The notes beneath the pieces are model-generated. The model did no database searches. It was not told the origin of the DNA and saw only the letters and a program-made list of their open reading frames with translations. Source: Schlesneria paludicola DSM 18645 (GTDB lineage Bacteria > Planctomycetota > Planctomycetia > Planctomycetales > Planctomycetaceae). From it: a stretch of DNA of 64,000 nucleotides. The translations under genes and the position numbers were made by a program. The number at the start of each line of letters is the position of its first letter. The first letter of the stretch is position 1. Location of the stretch: NCBI RefSeq assembly GCF_000255655.1, contig NZ_JH636438.1:1-64000 (forward strand), given 5' to 3'. Shown here piece after piece: positions 43,686 through 53,000 of this stretch.

Positions 43686-44647
43686 GTTGTCGCCCCCGCT
43701 ACCGAGGTCGCGACTTTCGTCGTCCGTTGATCCTGATGAAGCGGTTTGACCGCCCAACTACAAAACACCGCCAGCACGCCAGACATCAGCGTCAGCAGTC
43801 CCACAACTTTATGCATCGAACAAATCACAATCTGAGCCGGAGAATCCTGTTGGGCAACAACGCCCCAGGACGGCACACCGTACTTCACGTACCAGGTGGC
43901 GAGCCCCACCAGGGATTGAACGGCGGCCAAACAGAGTAAAGCCGTGGCACAGCGCCGCAAATGCGGCGATTCGGTGCCTTTCACAGCGAAAAAGAATAAC
44001 ACGGTCATGAACACGACGGCCAGTGCGAACCAGGGATGAACCATCCACGCCCAGGCAAATTGGCCGCGTTCACGTAAATGTCGCAAAAATCCGCCCATCA
44101 CGTACTGGGCGGCAATGGTTGCCAACAGCACATTGGCGGTTCCCGAAATACTGTGGCTCTCGTCGATCGATGTCAGCCGAGGTCGCTGATCCCAGCCCGG
44201 ACTGGTGATCAGAATCAAAGTCGCCATCAGGCTAAAAACCAGTGCCGCGAAATCACCGTGTAATAGGGCGAGCAATTGCTCGTCCATCAGCACACGGGCA
44301 CCACCCAGCATTCCCTGAGCAAAGACCGCGAGAAAGATACCCGTGGCCACGGCGCGAACCGAGCGACGACGGTCCAGGCACCACGCCGCAATCGTCAGTG
44401 ACAGGCTCAGCAGGCCGATTGTCATTCCCGACAGCCGATGGCCATGCTCAACGAATTCATCGCGAGCTGATGTGAGCCAGGGATACGCCAGCATGTTATA
44501 GCCGTCCGACGAAGGCCAGTCGGAAAAGATCATGCCTGCTTTTAACGTCGTCACGATGGCGCCCGTCGTGACAGGCAGCAACAGAGTGAGCACGGCAGTC
44601 AGCCATGCAAACCGGTGCAGCCAACGCGACGGAGGTGTTGAGTTCAT
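43682..44647 (-). CDS. ctaA: Heme A synthase (COX15/CtaA family)
   Basis: CtaA oxidises the C8 methyl of heme O to a formyl group, giving heme A for the oxidase. The 321-residue protein has eight transmembrane helices in two similar halves. Conserved heme-ligand histidines are seen in EFVEHGHRLSG, LLHGDFAAL, VMGGFLRHLRE-like and CSMHKVVGLL segments. The QGMLGGARV motif is family-typical. The ATG at 44647 is used; a TTG four codons upstream is possible. It overlaps heme O synthase by four bases and follows subunit I by 49 bases, a natural assembly unit. Confidence 0.9.
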   Translation of the reverse strand: MNSTPPSRWLHRFAWLTAVLTLLLPVTTGAIVTTLKAGMIFSDWPSSDGYNMLAYPWLTSARDEFVEHGHRLSGMTIGLLSLSLTIAAWCLDRRRSVRAVATGIFLAVFAQGMLGGARVLMDEQLLALLHGDFAALVFSLMATLILITSPGWDQRPRLTSIDESHSISGTANVLLATIAAQYVMGGFLRHLRERGQFAWAWMVHPWFALAVVFMTVLFFFAVKGTESPHLRRCATALLCLAAVQSLVGLATWYVKYGVPSWGVVAQQDSPAQIVICSMHKVVGLLTLMSGVLAVFCSWAVKPLHQDQRTTKVATSVAGATT

Positions 44648-44696
44648 GGAAGCGATCAAACGTGGTCAGAGTAAAGGTTGTTGGATGCGAAAAACA

Positions 44697-46505
44697 CTAG
44701 TGGTCTTGCAACGCGACGCGCTGTGCCAGCGGCACATAATCCGTCTGCATCAGATGATCTTTGTCACCTGCGACGGGTGATCCGTATTCGTATGGTCCGT
44801 GATAAACGATCGGCGGAATGTCAAAATTGCCATGTCCCGGCGGCGAAGGTGCCGTCCATTCCAATCCATTCGCACCCCACGGATTTCGACCACACTTGGG
44901 CCCGAAGAAGATGCTCAGGAAGAAATTGCCAAGTAGCAGGAACTGGGCAAATCCCATCAGGAATGCGGCGGCCGTCATGAACTGATTCATCGGCAGCAAG
45001 TGTTCCAGATAAGGGAAATGATAGGGATCGGCGTAGCGGCGTGGCATCCCCGCGATACCCAGCATGTGCATCGGATAGAAGGTGCAATTGAATCCGATAA
45101 ACGTCAGCACGAAGTGAATCTTTCCGACAGTCTCGTTCATCATGCGCCCGAACATCTTCGGGAACCAGAACTGAACGGCGCCAAACACACCGAACAACGT
45201 GGCACCGAAAATCACGTAGTGGAAGTGGGCCACGATGAAGTAGGTGTCGTGGATGTAGATGTCGACCGGCACCGCGGCCATGAAGATGCCGCTCAATCCG
45301 CCGATGATGAACATCGAGACGAATGCCGTGCAGTTCAGCATGACGGTATTGAATTGAACTCGACCGCCCCAGATTGTACCGATCCAGTTGAACGTCTTAA
45401 TGGCCGAGGGCAACGCGATCATGATGGTGCTGACCATGAAGGTCATGCCAAGGGCCGGATTCATGCCGCTCAGGAACATATGGTGTCCCCACACGATAAA
45501 TCCCAGTCCGGCGATGGCCGCCATCGAATAAACCATCGGCTTGTAGCCGAAGATTGGCTTGCGGCACATACAAGCCAGCATGTCGGACACCATCCCCATC
45601 GCGGGCAGTAGCATGATGTACACGGCAGGGTGAGAGTAGAACCAGAACAAGTGCTGCCATAGTAGCGTCTGCCCACCCCCCACCGTCGGCGGCGCGTTGT
45701 TGACGACGATTCCGGCGGGGACGAAAAAGCACGTACCAAGCAACCGGTCGGCCACCATCATGAAGCCTGCCGCGGTCAACACCGGCAAGGCAAACGCTTG
45801 CAGAATCGCCGTGATGAACATCGACCAGATGGTCAGCGGCATCCGGAACAACGTCATGCCCGGTGCACGCATGTTGATGATGGTCGTCATATAGTTGACC
45901 GAACCCATCATGGACGAAACACCAACGAACGTCAGACCCATCAGCCAGAACGTTTGTGCATTGCGCGAACCCGGTGCCGCCTCACTGAGCAGTGACAGCA
46001 ATGGATATCCCGTCCAACCGGCCGCCGGTCCACCGCCATGCATAAAGAAGCTGGCGCCGAAAAAAAATATCGCTGGCCACATGAACCAATAGCTCAGCGC
46101 ATTCAGCGTCGGAAACGCCATATCGTCGGCGCCGATCTGCAAGGGAATCAAAAAGTTGCCGAAGGCACCGGCCAGAACCGGAATGATCACCAGGAAGATC
46201 ATGACTGTTGCATGCATCGTGAACAGCATCGTATAGGCGTCCGGCGAAATCTGGCCGCCATCCCCTGCAAAGACAATGTCACCGAAGATCGGCATCCGTT
46301 CCCAGGGACGTGCCAACTGCCAGCGAACACCGAGCGCCAGTCCTCCACCCACCATCATCATCAAGAGGGTGGTGACCAGGAACTGTTTCCCAATCATCTT
46401 ATGATCGGTTGACCAGATGTAGGTGAAGAAGAAACTTTGCGAGTGACCGTGATCGCCATGTTCGGCGTGTCCCGCATGTTCCAGTGTCGGATTGAGAGTG
46501 CTCAT
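44697..46505 (-). CDS. ctaD: Cytochrome c oxidase subunit I (A2-type heme-copper oxidase)
   Basis: The catalytic subunit reduces oxygen to water at a heme a3-CuB site and pumps protons. The 602-residue protein has the twelve-helix core. A low-spin heme His lies in TMHATVMIFLV; the CuB and cross-linked Tyr site is in YSHPAVYIMLLPAMG and VWGHHMFLSG; the heme a3 and second heme a ligands are in HDTYFIVAHFHYVIF. In place of the GHPEVY Glu of A1 oxidases it has YSHPAVY, the mark of the A2 type where the Tyr-Ser pair replaces the Glu at the end of the D channel. The N-terminus is His-rich (EHAGHAEHGDHGHS). It is read after subunit II with a 120-base gap. Confidence 0.96.
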   Translation of the reverse strand: MSTLNPTLEHAGHAEHGDHGHSQSFFFTYIWSTDHKMIGKQFLVTTLLMMMVGGGLALGVRWQLARPWERMPIFGDIVFAGDGGQISPDAYTMLFTMHATVMIFLVIIPVLAGAFGNFLIPLQIGADDMAFPTLNALSYWFMWPAIFFFGASFFMHGGGPAAGWTGYPLLSLLSEAAPGSRNAQTFWLMGLTFVGVSSMMGSVNYMTTIINMRAPGMTLFRMPLTIWSMFITAILQAFALPVLTAAGFMMVADRLLGTCFFVPAGIVVNNAPPTVGGGQTLLWQHLFWFYSHPAVYIMLLPAMGMVSDMLACMCRKPIFGYKPMVYSMAAIAGLGFIVWGHHMFLSGMNPALGMTFMVSTIMIALPSAIKTFNWIGTIWGGRVQFNTVMLNCTAFVSMFIIGGLSGIFMAAVPVDIYIHDTYFIVAHFHYVIFGATLFGVFGAVQFWFPKMFGRMMNETVGKIHFVLTFIGFNCTFYPMHMLGIAGMPRRYADPYHFPYLEHLLPMNQFMTAAAFLMGFAQFLLLGNFFLSIFFGPKCGRNPWGANGLEWTAPSPPGHGNFDIPPIVYHGPYEYGSPVAGDKDHLMQTDYVPLAQRVALQDH

Positions 46506-46625
46506 ATTCGATCTGCTTTTAGAGAACGTCTACGATTTTGTGATCGTGTCCGAGTTTCGCGTTCGCGGAACCCAACCGCATGGGCGGCGACCAGAGGTGT
46601 GTCGTGGTCACCGTGTGATGCCTGT

Positions 46626-47438
46626 CTATTCCGCCGGCTTGCGAAAGCCGTCATCAAATTGCTCTGCCGAGACCTGGTCTTTCCAGGCGTCGAAATCTTC
46701 GGTCGAGTGCGCGACCAGTTTGGCTTTCATTTTGTAGTGTCCCCAACCGCAAAGTTCGGCACACAACATTTCGTATTCCCGGGTATCCGTGACGTCGAAC
46801 CATACGGGAATCAACTTTCCAGGCACCGCATCTTGTTTCACCCGAAGCTCTGGGACGAAAAACGCGTGCTGGATGTCGTCGGTTCGCAAGGTGATGGATA
46901 CCAGGTCCCCCGTCGGGACGTGCAGTTCATTGACTGAATACAGGTCATCCGGTTGAGGTGTGGGCTTCAAAACCTTCCCTCGAGCCGGATACCGGATTCG
47001 CCATTCAAACTGCCGCGCCGTGACTTCTGCAACGGCGACAATTTGCTTCGGCGATCCGTCCCGGTTCTTCACGAATCCCTTGATACGGTAAGCTGCCCAC
47101 ACATCAAGCTGGTACAGCGCAATGAACAGCAAAATTGCCGATGGGACAATCGTCCAGATCACTTCCAGGCTATGGCTGCCGTGCGAGAACCAGACTTTTT
47201 CGTCCTGCTTGATCGTGGCTCCGCGCCATAGGGCATATCCCAAAGCGGCATTCGTGCCCACGAAAGTCACGGCGACAATCACCAGGATCAGATAGAACAG
47301 ATCGTCAATCTTGCTTCCGAGCGTTGAATGAGCCAGGCCGTCGCCAGGGAACCACCAATTCTGGCTTGGCGAGATCCACGAGACCACGAAGATGATGACC
47401 GCGGTCAGAACGAAAAAGATTGCCCAAAATCTGCCCAC
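46626..47438 (-). CDS. ctaC: Cytochrome c oxidase subunit II (CuA)
   Basis: Subunit II takes electrons from a cytochrome c or cupredoxin through the dinuclear CuA centre. The 270-residue protein has an initial hydrophobic helix (AIFFVLTAVIIFVVSWI), two membrane helices (FYLILVIVAVTFVGTNAALGYAL and LEVIWTIVPSAILLFIALYQ), and a periplasmic cupredoxin domain. All CuA ligands are present: His in DIQHAFFVPEL, then CAELCGWGHYKM (two Cys, His and Met) with the bridging Glu. There is no fused heme c domain as in classical caa3 subunit II. The start is GTG at 47438 with AAAGGCG upstream. A separate diheme cytochrome gene precedes it by 156 bases. Confidence 0.94.
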   Translation of the reverse strand: MGRFWAIFFVLTAVIIFVVSWISPSQNWWFPGDGLAHSTLGSKIDDLFYLILVIVAVTFVGTNAALGYALWRGATIKQDEKVWFSHGSHSLEVIWTIVPSAILLFIALYQLDVWAAYRIKGFVKNRDGSPKQIVAVAEVTARQFEWRIRYPARGKVLKPTPQPDDLYSVNELHVPTGDLVSITLRTDDIQHAFFVPELRVKQDAVPGKLIPVWFDVTDTREYEMLCAELCGWGHYKMKAKLVAHSTEDFDAWKDQVSAEQFDDGFRKPAE

Positions 47439-47594
47439 GATATGTCGCCTTTGTTACTCCGCCCGCTGCGGCGTCGTCCACTGGAGGATTCATCTGCCGA
47501 ATCGACGGTTGCGATGCGGATCGCAATCCAATGCTTCGCCCGAGTTGTTAAGGGGTTCGTGTCGAACCGCTCAACGGCTCCTCATGTTTTGCTG

Positions 47595-49094
47595 CTAATG
47601 TGCAGGTTTCTCGTCCAGTTTCGCCATGTTTCCTCCGGGTGCCGCCGGTGAAGGAGGACGCGAATAAGGAAGACTCATCACGAAATTCACGAGATCCCAG
47701 ATCTCTTCATCTTTGAGTGCCGTACCGCCGAATGCCGGCATGGGTGTGCCTTTGATGCCCGCGTACATCCGACGAAACAAATCCACTGGTCGGCGGCCGC
47801 CGCGATACTGACCCAGTGTCAAGTTTCTCGGCTTCAGTTGATTGCCCCATTCGTCATGCAGACCACGGTTTGCGTATTTTTCTGTTGAGCCCGGCTTTGG
47901 CCAGAAGTCCTCGGTGGCACCTCCATCGCCTCGACCTGTCTCACCATGGCACGTGTAACACTTGGTCTTGTCAGACATGTAAAGAAGTCGGCCACGCTCA
48001 CGAGAAGCCACCGTATCTTCGACCCGCTGAACCGTGGGAACGATGATCGAGTCCGCTTCTTCGGCTCGTGTCCAGGCCTGAGCCAGGATGTCCACGGTTT
48101 CTTCAATGACGGCGGGTAATTCTTCTTTTGCGAATTTGGCAAACTCGCCATTCGCCGTCTTGATCGCTTTGTTCAAGCTTGGTGGACGTTCTGCTTCTTC
48201 CTTGTTCTTTTGCTTTTCTGCATACGCTGTGTTGGCTTTCGCGGTGGAATCGGCGATCGATTTTTCTGAATAGTCCGACGATAGTTCCGCGGTCAGCCGT
48301 TTTTCGAATTCACCACGGATGGCGAGCCAGCGGACGTACTCGATGACCGCTTTCGTTTCTTTGTCGCCCAGCAACAAGAACGAGGGCATATAAGTGCCGG
48401 GGATGCCGTACGCCACGATCCGATGCAGGTCGTCGCGGTTGGCTTTTTCGCCTGCCCGCGTCGAAGTGAATTTGAACTGCCCGTTCCGGTAATCGCGGGG
48501 ACGTGGATTCAGGAACTCACCCGTTGGCCCGGCACCGTCGCCTGTCACGCCGTGACAGTGCATGCAGTTCTTCATGTAGACATGACGACCCAATTGAAGC
48601 TGTTCGCCAAATCCAAGGATGAACCGATCGCCCGCGGCAGGTGACTCGCCCTTATTGACGAGTTGCAGTTGGCTCGTTTCATTCTGGAAGATGGCCACAT
48701 GACTGGGCTTGGACTTCTCGCCCGACAAGCCGCCCGTCAGCCAGACCACTCCCGTGCCATGCTTGATCTTGCCCGCTTCTTCATCCAGTTTCACGACGAT
48801 CGATTTGTCGTCGGTAACGGACTCGACGGTCCCATTGATTCCACCATACGCGACCGGAAGTCGTTCCCACGCAACCAGATCGTTCGGGGTTCCGAATGAG
48901 TCGTTCAGCGTCGCCTTCACCGACTTCTTGGCATCCGAGATCAAATCTTCGGTCGTCGCGCGAAACTTGAATTCCGCTGGCGGACCGGCTCCACAGCCCA
49001 GACTCAGTAAAGTGAATCCACAGGCCAGCAGGCCACCAAACGCGTGGCGTGCTGAACAGGGCCGTGAGAAAGGAGAAATCTTAAAAAACATCAT
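47595..49094 (-). CDS. Diheme cytochrome c lipoprotein
   Basis: The 499-residue protein begins with a lipoprotein-type signal (GGLLACGFTLLSLGCGAG), so it is probably anchored in a membrane facing the periplasm. It has two class I cytochrome c domains: the first heme site CMHCH near residue 175 with a Met candidate in GTYMPSF, the second CYTCH near residue 378 with GTPMPAFGG. A helical, charged linker of about 130 residues (SEKSIADSTAKANTAYAEKQ) joins them. The N-terminal 120 residues have no clear family. Its place between the bc-type genes and oxidase subunit II points to electron transfer from the octaheme complex to CuA. The ATG at 49094 (or 49091) is preferred over a TTG at 49130. Confidence 0.85.
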   Translation of the reverse strand: MMFFKISPFSRPCSARHAFGGLLACGFTLLSLGCGAGPPAEFKFRATTEDLISDAKKSVKATLNDSFGTPNDLVAWERLPVAYGGINGTVESVTDDKSIVVKLDEEAGKIKHGTGVVWLTGGLSGEKSKPSHVAIFQNETSQLQLVNKGESPAAGDRFILGFGEQLQLGRHVYMKNCMHCHGVTGDGAGPTGEFLNPRPRDYRNGQFKFTSTRAGEKANRDDLHRIVAYGIPGTYMPSFLLLGDKETKAVIEYVRWLAIRGEFEKRLTAELSSDYSEKSIADSTAKANTAYAEKQKNKEEAERPPSLNKAIKTANGEFAKFAKEELPAVIEETVDILAQAWTRAEEADSIIVPTVQRVEDTVASRERGRLLYMSDKTKCYTCHGETGRGDGGATEDFWPKPGSTEKYANRGLHDEWGNQLKPRNLTLGQYRGGRRPVDLFRRMYAGIKGTPMPAFGGTALKDEEIWDLVNFVMSLPYSRPPSPAAPGGNMAKLDEKPAH

Positions 49095-49153
49095 TTGCAC
49101 CGTCAGTGCTAAAACGTCGAACTCAGTCAAATACCGGATCTCGCCCTGCGGGA

Positions 49154-50035
49154 TTACTTCCCGAGTTGTGAGGGGGACACTTTGATCGTCAGCGGGTCAT
49201 TCTCACCCGGCTTGATCGTGACGACCAGTGCCTTCTCCAGCAATCCTCCAGCTTCATGCCAGACTTTGAACTCATGCTTTCCGGCAGGAAGATTTTGAAT
49301 CTCAAATGTCCCATCTTCAGCGCTGATCGTCGCGAATGGATGATCGATCGGCAGGTGATAAGCGCGCATCCACGAGTGGATGTCGCAAACCACTGAAAAC
49401 GGTTCCTGCTCGGCCTGTTTGTAGATCAACGGGGCCCCCACGGAATCGTGAGGGTTCACAATTTTATTGAAATCCGTGTTCTTCTTGGCGTTGGTATGCG
49501 TGTTGTGAGCAACCCCATCGCTATTCAAGACACGAATCTCTTTTCCGACTGGGACAATCATGGCGTGTGGTTTGAACACGCAATTCTTCTGATCAAAAAT
49601 CAAATTCCCCGCTGGAGCGGCGTCGCCAGTGATCTTCGGAGCCTTACGCAAATAGATGAACACATTCGCCAACCCGCCATCTTTGACGATGATCGTCTCA
49701 TTCGGCGCTTCCGCCGCGGCGCAAACAGCCGCATCCTTCACATCCGCTCCTTTCGCATAAAGCGGAGGCAATGGCGTGAATGCTCCGTTGTATTCCACCT
49801 TGCCTTTGAGCGTTCCCACTCCGTCCGTGACCGTGACCTCTGTCGTGGTTTCTGCGGGGGTCTCGCTCTCCGCTGCGGCTTCGCCAACCTTGCTGGGTTT
49901 GAACCGCACGGCGGCCTTTAAGTTCGCGCCTGTGTTCAACTCGCAACCCACGGTCGTGAACACGAACGAACAGACCACCAGCCCCGCACAGACGCGGAGG
50001 ATCGAATCACAAGTTGGCATGACAGCTTTCAACAT
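49154..50035 (-). CDS. Cupredoxin-like lipoprotein
   Basis: The 293-residue protein has a lipoprotein-like signal (GLVVCSFVFTTVGCEL). Residues about 70-210 resemble the plastocyanin/azurin-like domain of methylamine-utilisation-type proteins: a strand-rich start GTLKGKVEYNG, LNSDGVAHNTHTN (candidate copper His), and VVCDIHSWMRAYHLP (candidate Cys and His, with Met or His following). The last 70 residues form a carboxypeptidase-regulatory-like beta-sandwich (AEDGTFEIQNLPAGKHEFKVWH). A single copper centre is likely but the exact ligands need modelling. The start ATG shares one base with the TAA of the octaheme gene (TAATG), so the two are coupled. It may act as electron carrier or as a copper store for the oxidase. 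Confidence 0.72.
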   Translation of the reverse strand: MLKAVMPTCDSILRVCAGLVVCSFVFTTVGCELNTGANLKAAVRFKPSKVGEAAAESETPAETTTEVTVTDGVGTLKGKVEYNGAFTPLPPLYAKGADVKDAAVCAAAEAPNETIIVKDGGLANVFIYLRKAPKITGDAAPAGNLIFDQKNCVFKPHAMIVPVGKEIRVLNSDGVAHNTHTNAKKNTDFNKIVNPHDSVGAPLIYKQAEQEPFSVVCDIHSWMRAYHLPIDHPFATISAEDGTFEIQNLPAGKHEFKVWHEAGGLLEKALVVTIKPGENDPLTIKVSPSQLGK

Positions 50036-53000
50036 TAATCATCACCTCCAGCAACGGGTGGAGTCGGTTGAGACTCCGTCTTCCCTTCACGCTCCATCAA
50101 CTTATGGTAATTGAAGAGCGCGTCCCTCAGCGAAATGGTCTGTTTATGACCATCGTCACCGAAAATCTCGGGGAAGCGAGGTTGTGAACCCGCCTGTTGC
50201 GGCGGTAGCGGTACGGGCATCGACGTGTACGGCGTAATCCACTGTGGTTTGTAGAGCCAGAGCAACGTCCAATCGGGTCGCAATCGGTCACCGGCGAAGT
50301 CCAGGTTTGGACCGCGAATGTCCGTGGCGGGATTCGAGATTTTCACCTGTTGACCGCCCACCGAGTGGCACTTGATACACAGCGGGGCATTCAACATTTT
50401 CCAGGATTCACTGAGATAGTCATTCTTCTTGTCAGGGAAGGCCGTGTGGAATTCCACTTCCTTGCCATGCACATATTCCGGTTCACGTTCTGCGATCAAC
50501 TGATAAGGGTACTGTGCCCCATCAACCGCAGCGAAGTAGTTCGCCAATGCCTGGGCTTCCTCGTCACTCATGTTGAAACGAGGCATTCGCAGCACTGTCG
50601 TATGCCGAATTTTGCCAGGATTCCTCAGAAAGTTAAACAGCCAAGGAGTTTGAACCTTCGTCCCCTCTTTATAAAGCGGGGGAGGTGACATTTGCCATGC
50701 CAGTGTCCGTTCCTTCGCCTGTTTCGTATCCACCAGTCGATTCACCAGCCATTCGGCATAACGTCCACCGCGGGCAGGCTCGATCCCGTCCAGGTTGGCG
50801 GCCGGGAAAATGAACTTGTGCGTCGGCAGGAAGTCCTTACCTGCTGCTTTAATCGTCTCCCAAAGCTCGACCACGTATTCCTGATCCTCTGGCGGATCTT
50901 CCGGGTTCGGACTGCTTGTGACCATTCCATTGAATTGTAGCACCGGCAGCGATTTTGACCCTTCTTCGGTTTTCACAACCTTTTGACGGCCAGTAAGCCC
51001 ACTGCGCGCTGGACGCAAGTGCATCAACAGATCAACTGCACCGGGGTATTCCGCCGACGTGTCCGTCGCGGTCAAGCTGTCGAGATCAGCTCCATATCGA
51101 ATCTTCGGCATTTCCAGCATATGACAGCCGGAACAATTGTACTGCTGAATCAATTGTTCACCGCGGATCGTCGCACCCGCAGCTCCACCTGGGTTATACA
51201 AGTATTCCGTCACGGGCGGTTCGGCCGTCAACCCCAGGATAAACGTCGCGATCGCGTCGATCTCGTCTTCTGAGAACGGGAATTTCGGCATTCGCAGACG
51301 GTCGTCATAAGACGACTTCGTTTCGACCGTCTTGTAGTCATAGCTTCGTGGCTGTCGCAGTTTCTGCCACAAGAAGCCGGGGCGGCCATGATGCGTCAGG
51401 CTCTCGTAGTAGAACGCTGCAGAAAGTTCCCGGTCTTTTTCCTGTTCCTGCTTGAAGTCGCCTCGCTCAGCCCGGCCGATCGCCTCTTCGACACGCTCGT
51501 ACAGCGAGCCATCGGCGACAATTTTCAAATCTTTCTCGTGATCCGCACGCCAGACTTTCAGTGACAACTCCGACCCGACCACGCTGCGACTCAACTGATC
51601 GCGTAGTTGATCAGGGTTCGTAATCGCAACGCCGTCGATGTTCAGGATGACGTCGTCCAATTCCAGCTTGTCACCGACAGGCGGATGCCCCGGTTTGATT
51701 TCGGAGACACGTGCGCCCGTGACGGAAGCCAGCTTCAACCGTTCGGCTTGTTTCGCATCCATCGCTTCAAACCGAACACCCAAATCCTGGTTGCCGTGAT
51801 GGTGCAGGTATTCATGGATGTGCTCAAACGCCAGACGCGAACGATCCTTCTTGCCCCAGTCCTGCAAGGCGGTACCAATCGGACGACCTGATTCGTAGTT
51901 GGGGATGTCGTGGCAGCCGTAGCAACCATACTTCGTAATCGTTTTTCGACCGACGTAGGTCAGCTTTCGCTGCTTCCATTCTTCGATCGAGAACTCGCCA
52001 TTCTTCCCGACAAGTTCGATTTCGTCGGTCTTGATGGCGTCTGCGGCGATTGGGAATTTGCCCGTCTTCATCAGTTCATCAATCTGATGAACGGTCAGCA
52101 TCTTGCTGAGCATGGAACGAACAAGTCCGTCCAGAGCGGCGTCATCAACCAGGGGCGTCTCGTATGAAGCCGTCGGCTTGAAACTGGCCGGCTCGCCATC
52201 CAGCTTCAGCAAGAACGCGGCAATGTCCGCAGCCGGATCGATCGTGCCACTGGCGGTCGTTTCCGCATCCAGGAACATGTGCGGCATCTTGGTGCGGGGG
52301 TGATAACGCTCTGGCTCTCGAATCCAGGTGTAAAGCCAGTCAAACCCGGCCTTGCCTGCTTTCAGCTTCGCGTGAATCTTGGAAAGTTCAGGACCAAACG
52401 TCATATCAAGGCCGGCCACCGCGGCGTGCGAATGGCAGTTGACGCAGCCCTTCAGTGCGAAGAATTCTTGACCACGCGCTGCATCGGGCTTGTAGCCGGC
52501 GGCCGGTGACAAGGTCTCGAACGCTTCCGACTTCGATTGCAGATAGTGCGTGATCCCGGCGATCTCGACGGGGTTGTTCACATGGGCCAGATGATCGACT
52601 TGATTGTCGAGTTTAAAGAACTGCGGCATGCGCGTCGTCGGACGGAACCGCTTGGGCTCTTCCGTCCAATACGCGATGAACCCGGGATCGGATTTCGATG
52701 CCGAGTGGCGAAGTGATGGCCCCACTTTTCGCATCTTACCTGCAACTTGCAGCGGATCCTTCGCGATTCGCTCGGCTTCTTCCGACGTCGATGGTTCCAG
52801 ACGCAGGTCTGGGCCGACGATCTTCGTCCCGTCGAATCCCGAAATGTCATGACAGCCGAAGCAGCCATAGGTCTTTACCAGTTCCCAGCCGCGATGCACC
52901 TTGGGTGCGGTCGGGCCGAACTTCTGATTGACGCCAAGTTCCGACACGTTGACGTGGCACTTGATGCATCCCGATTCCTGGAATCGTTGGGGATACATCG

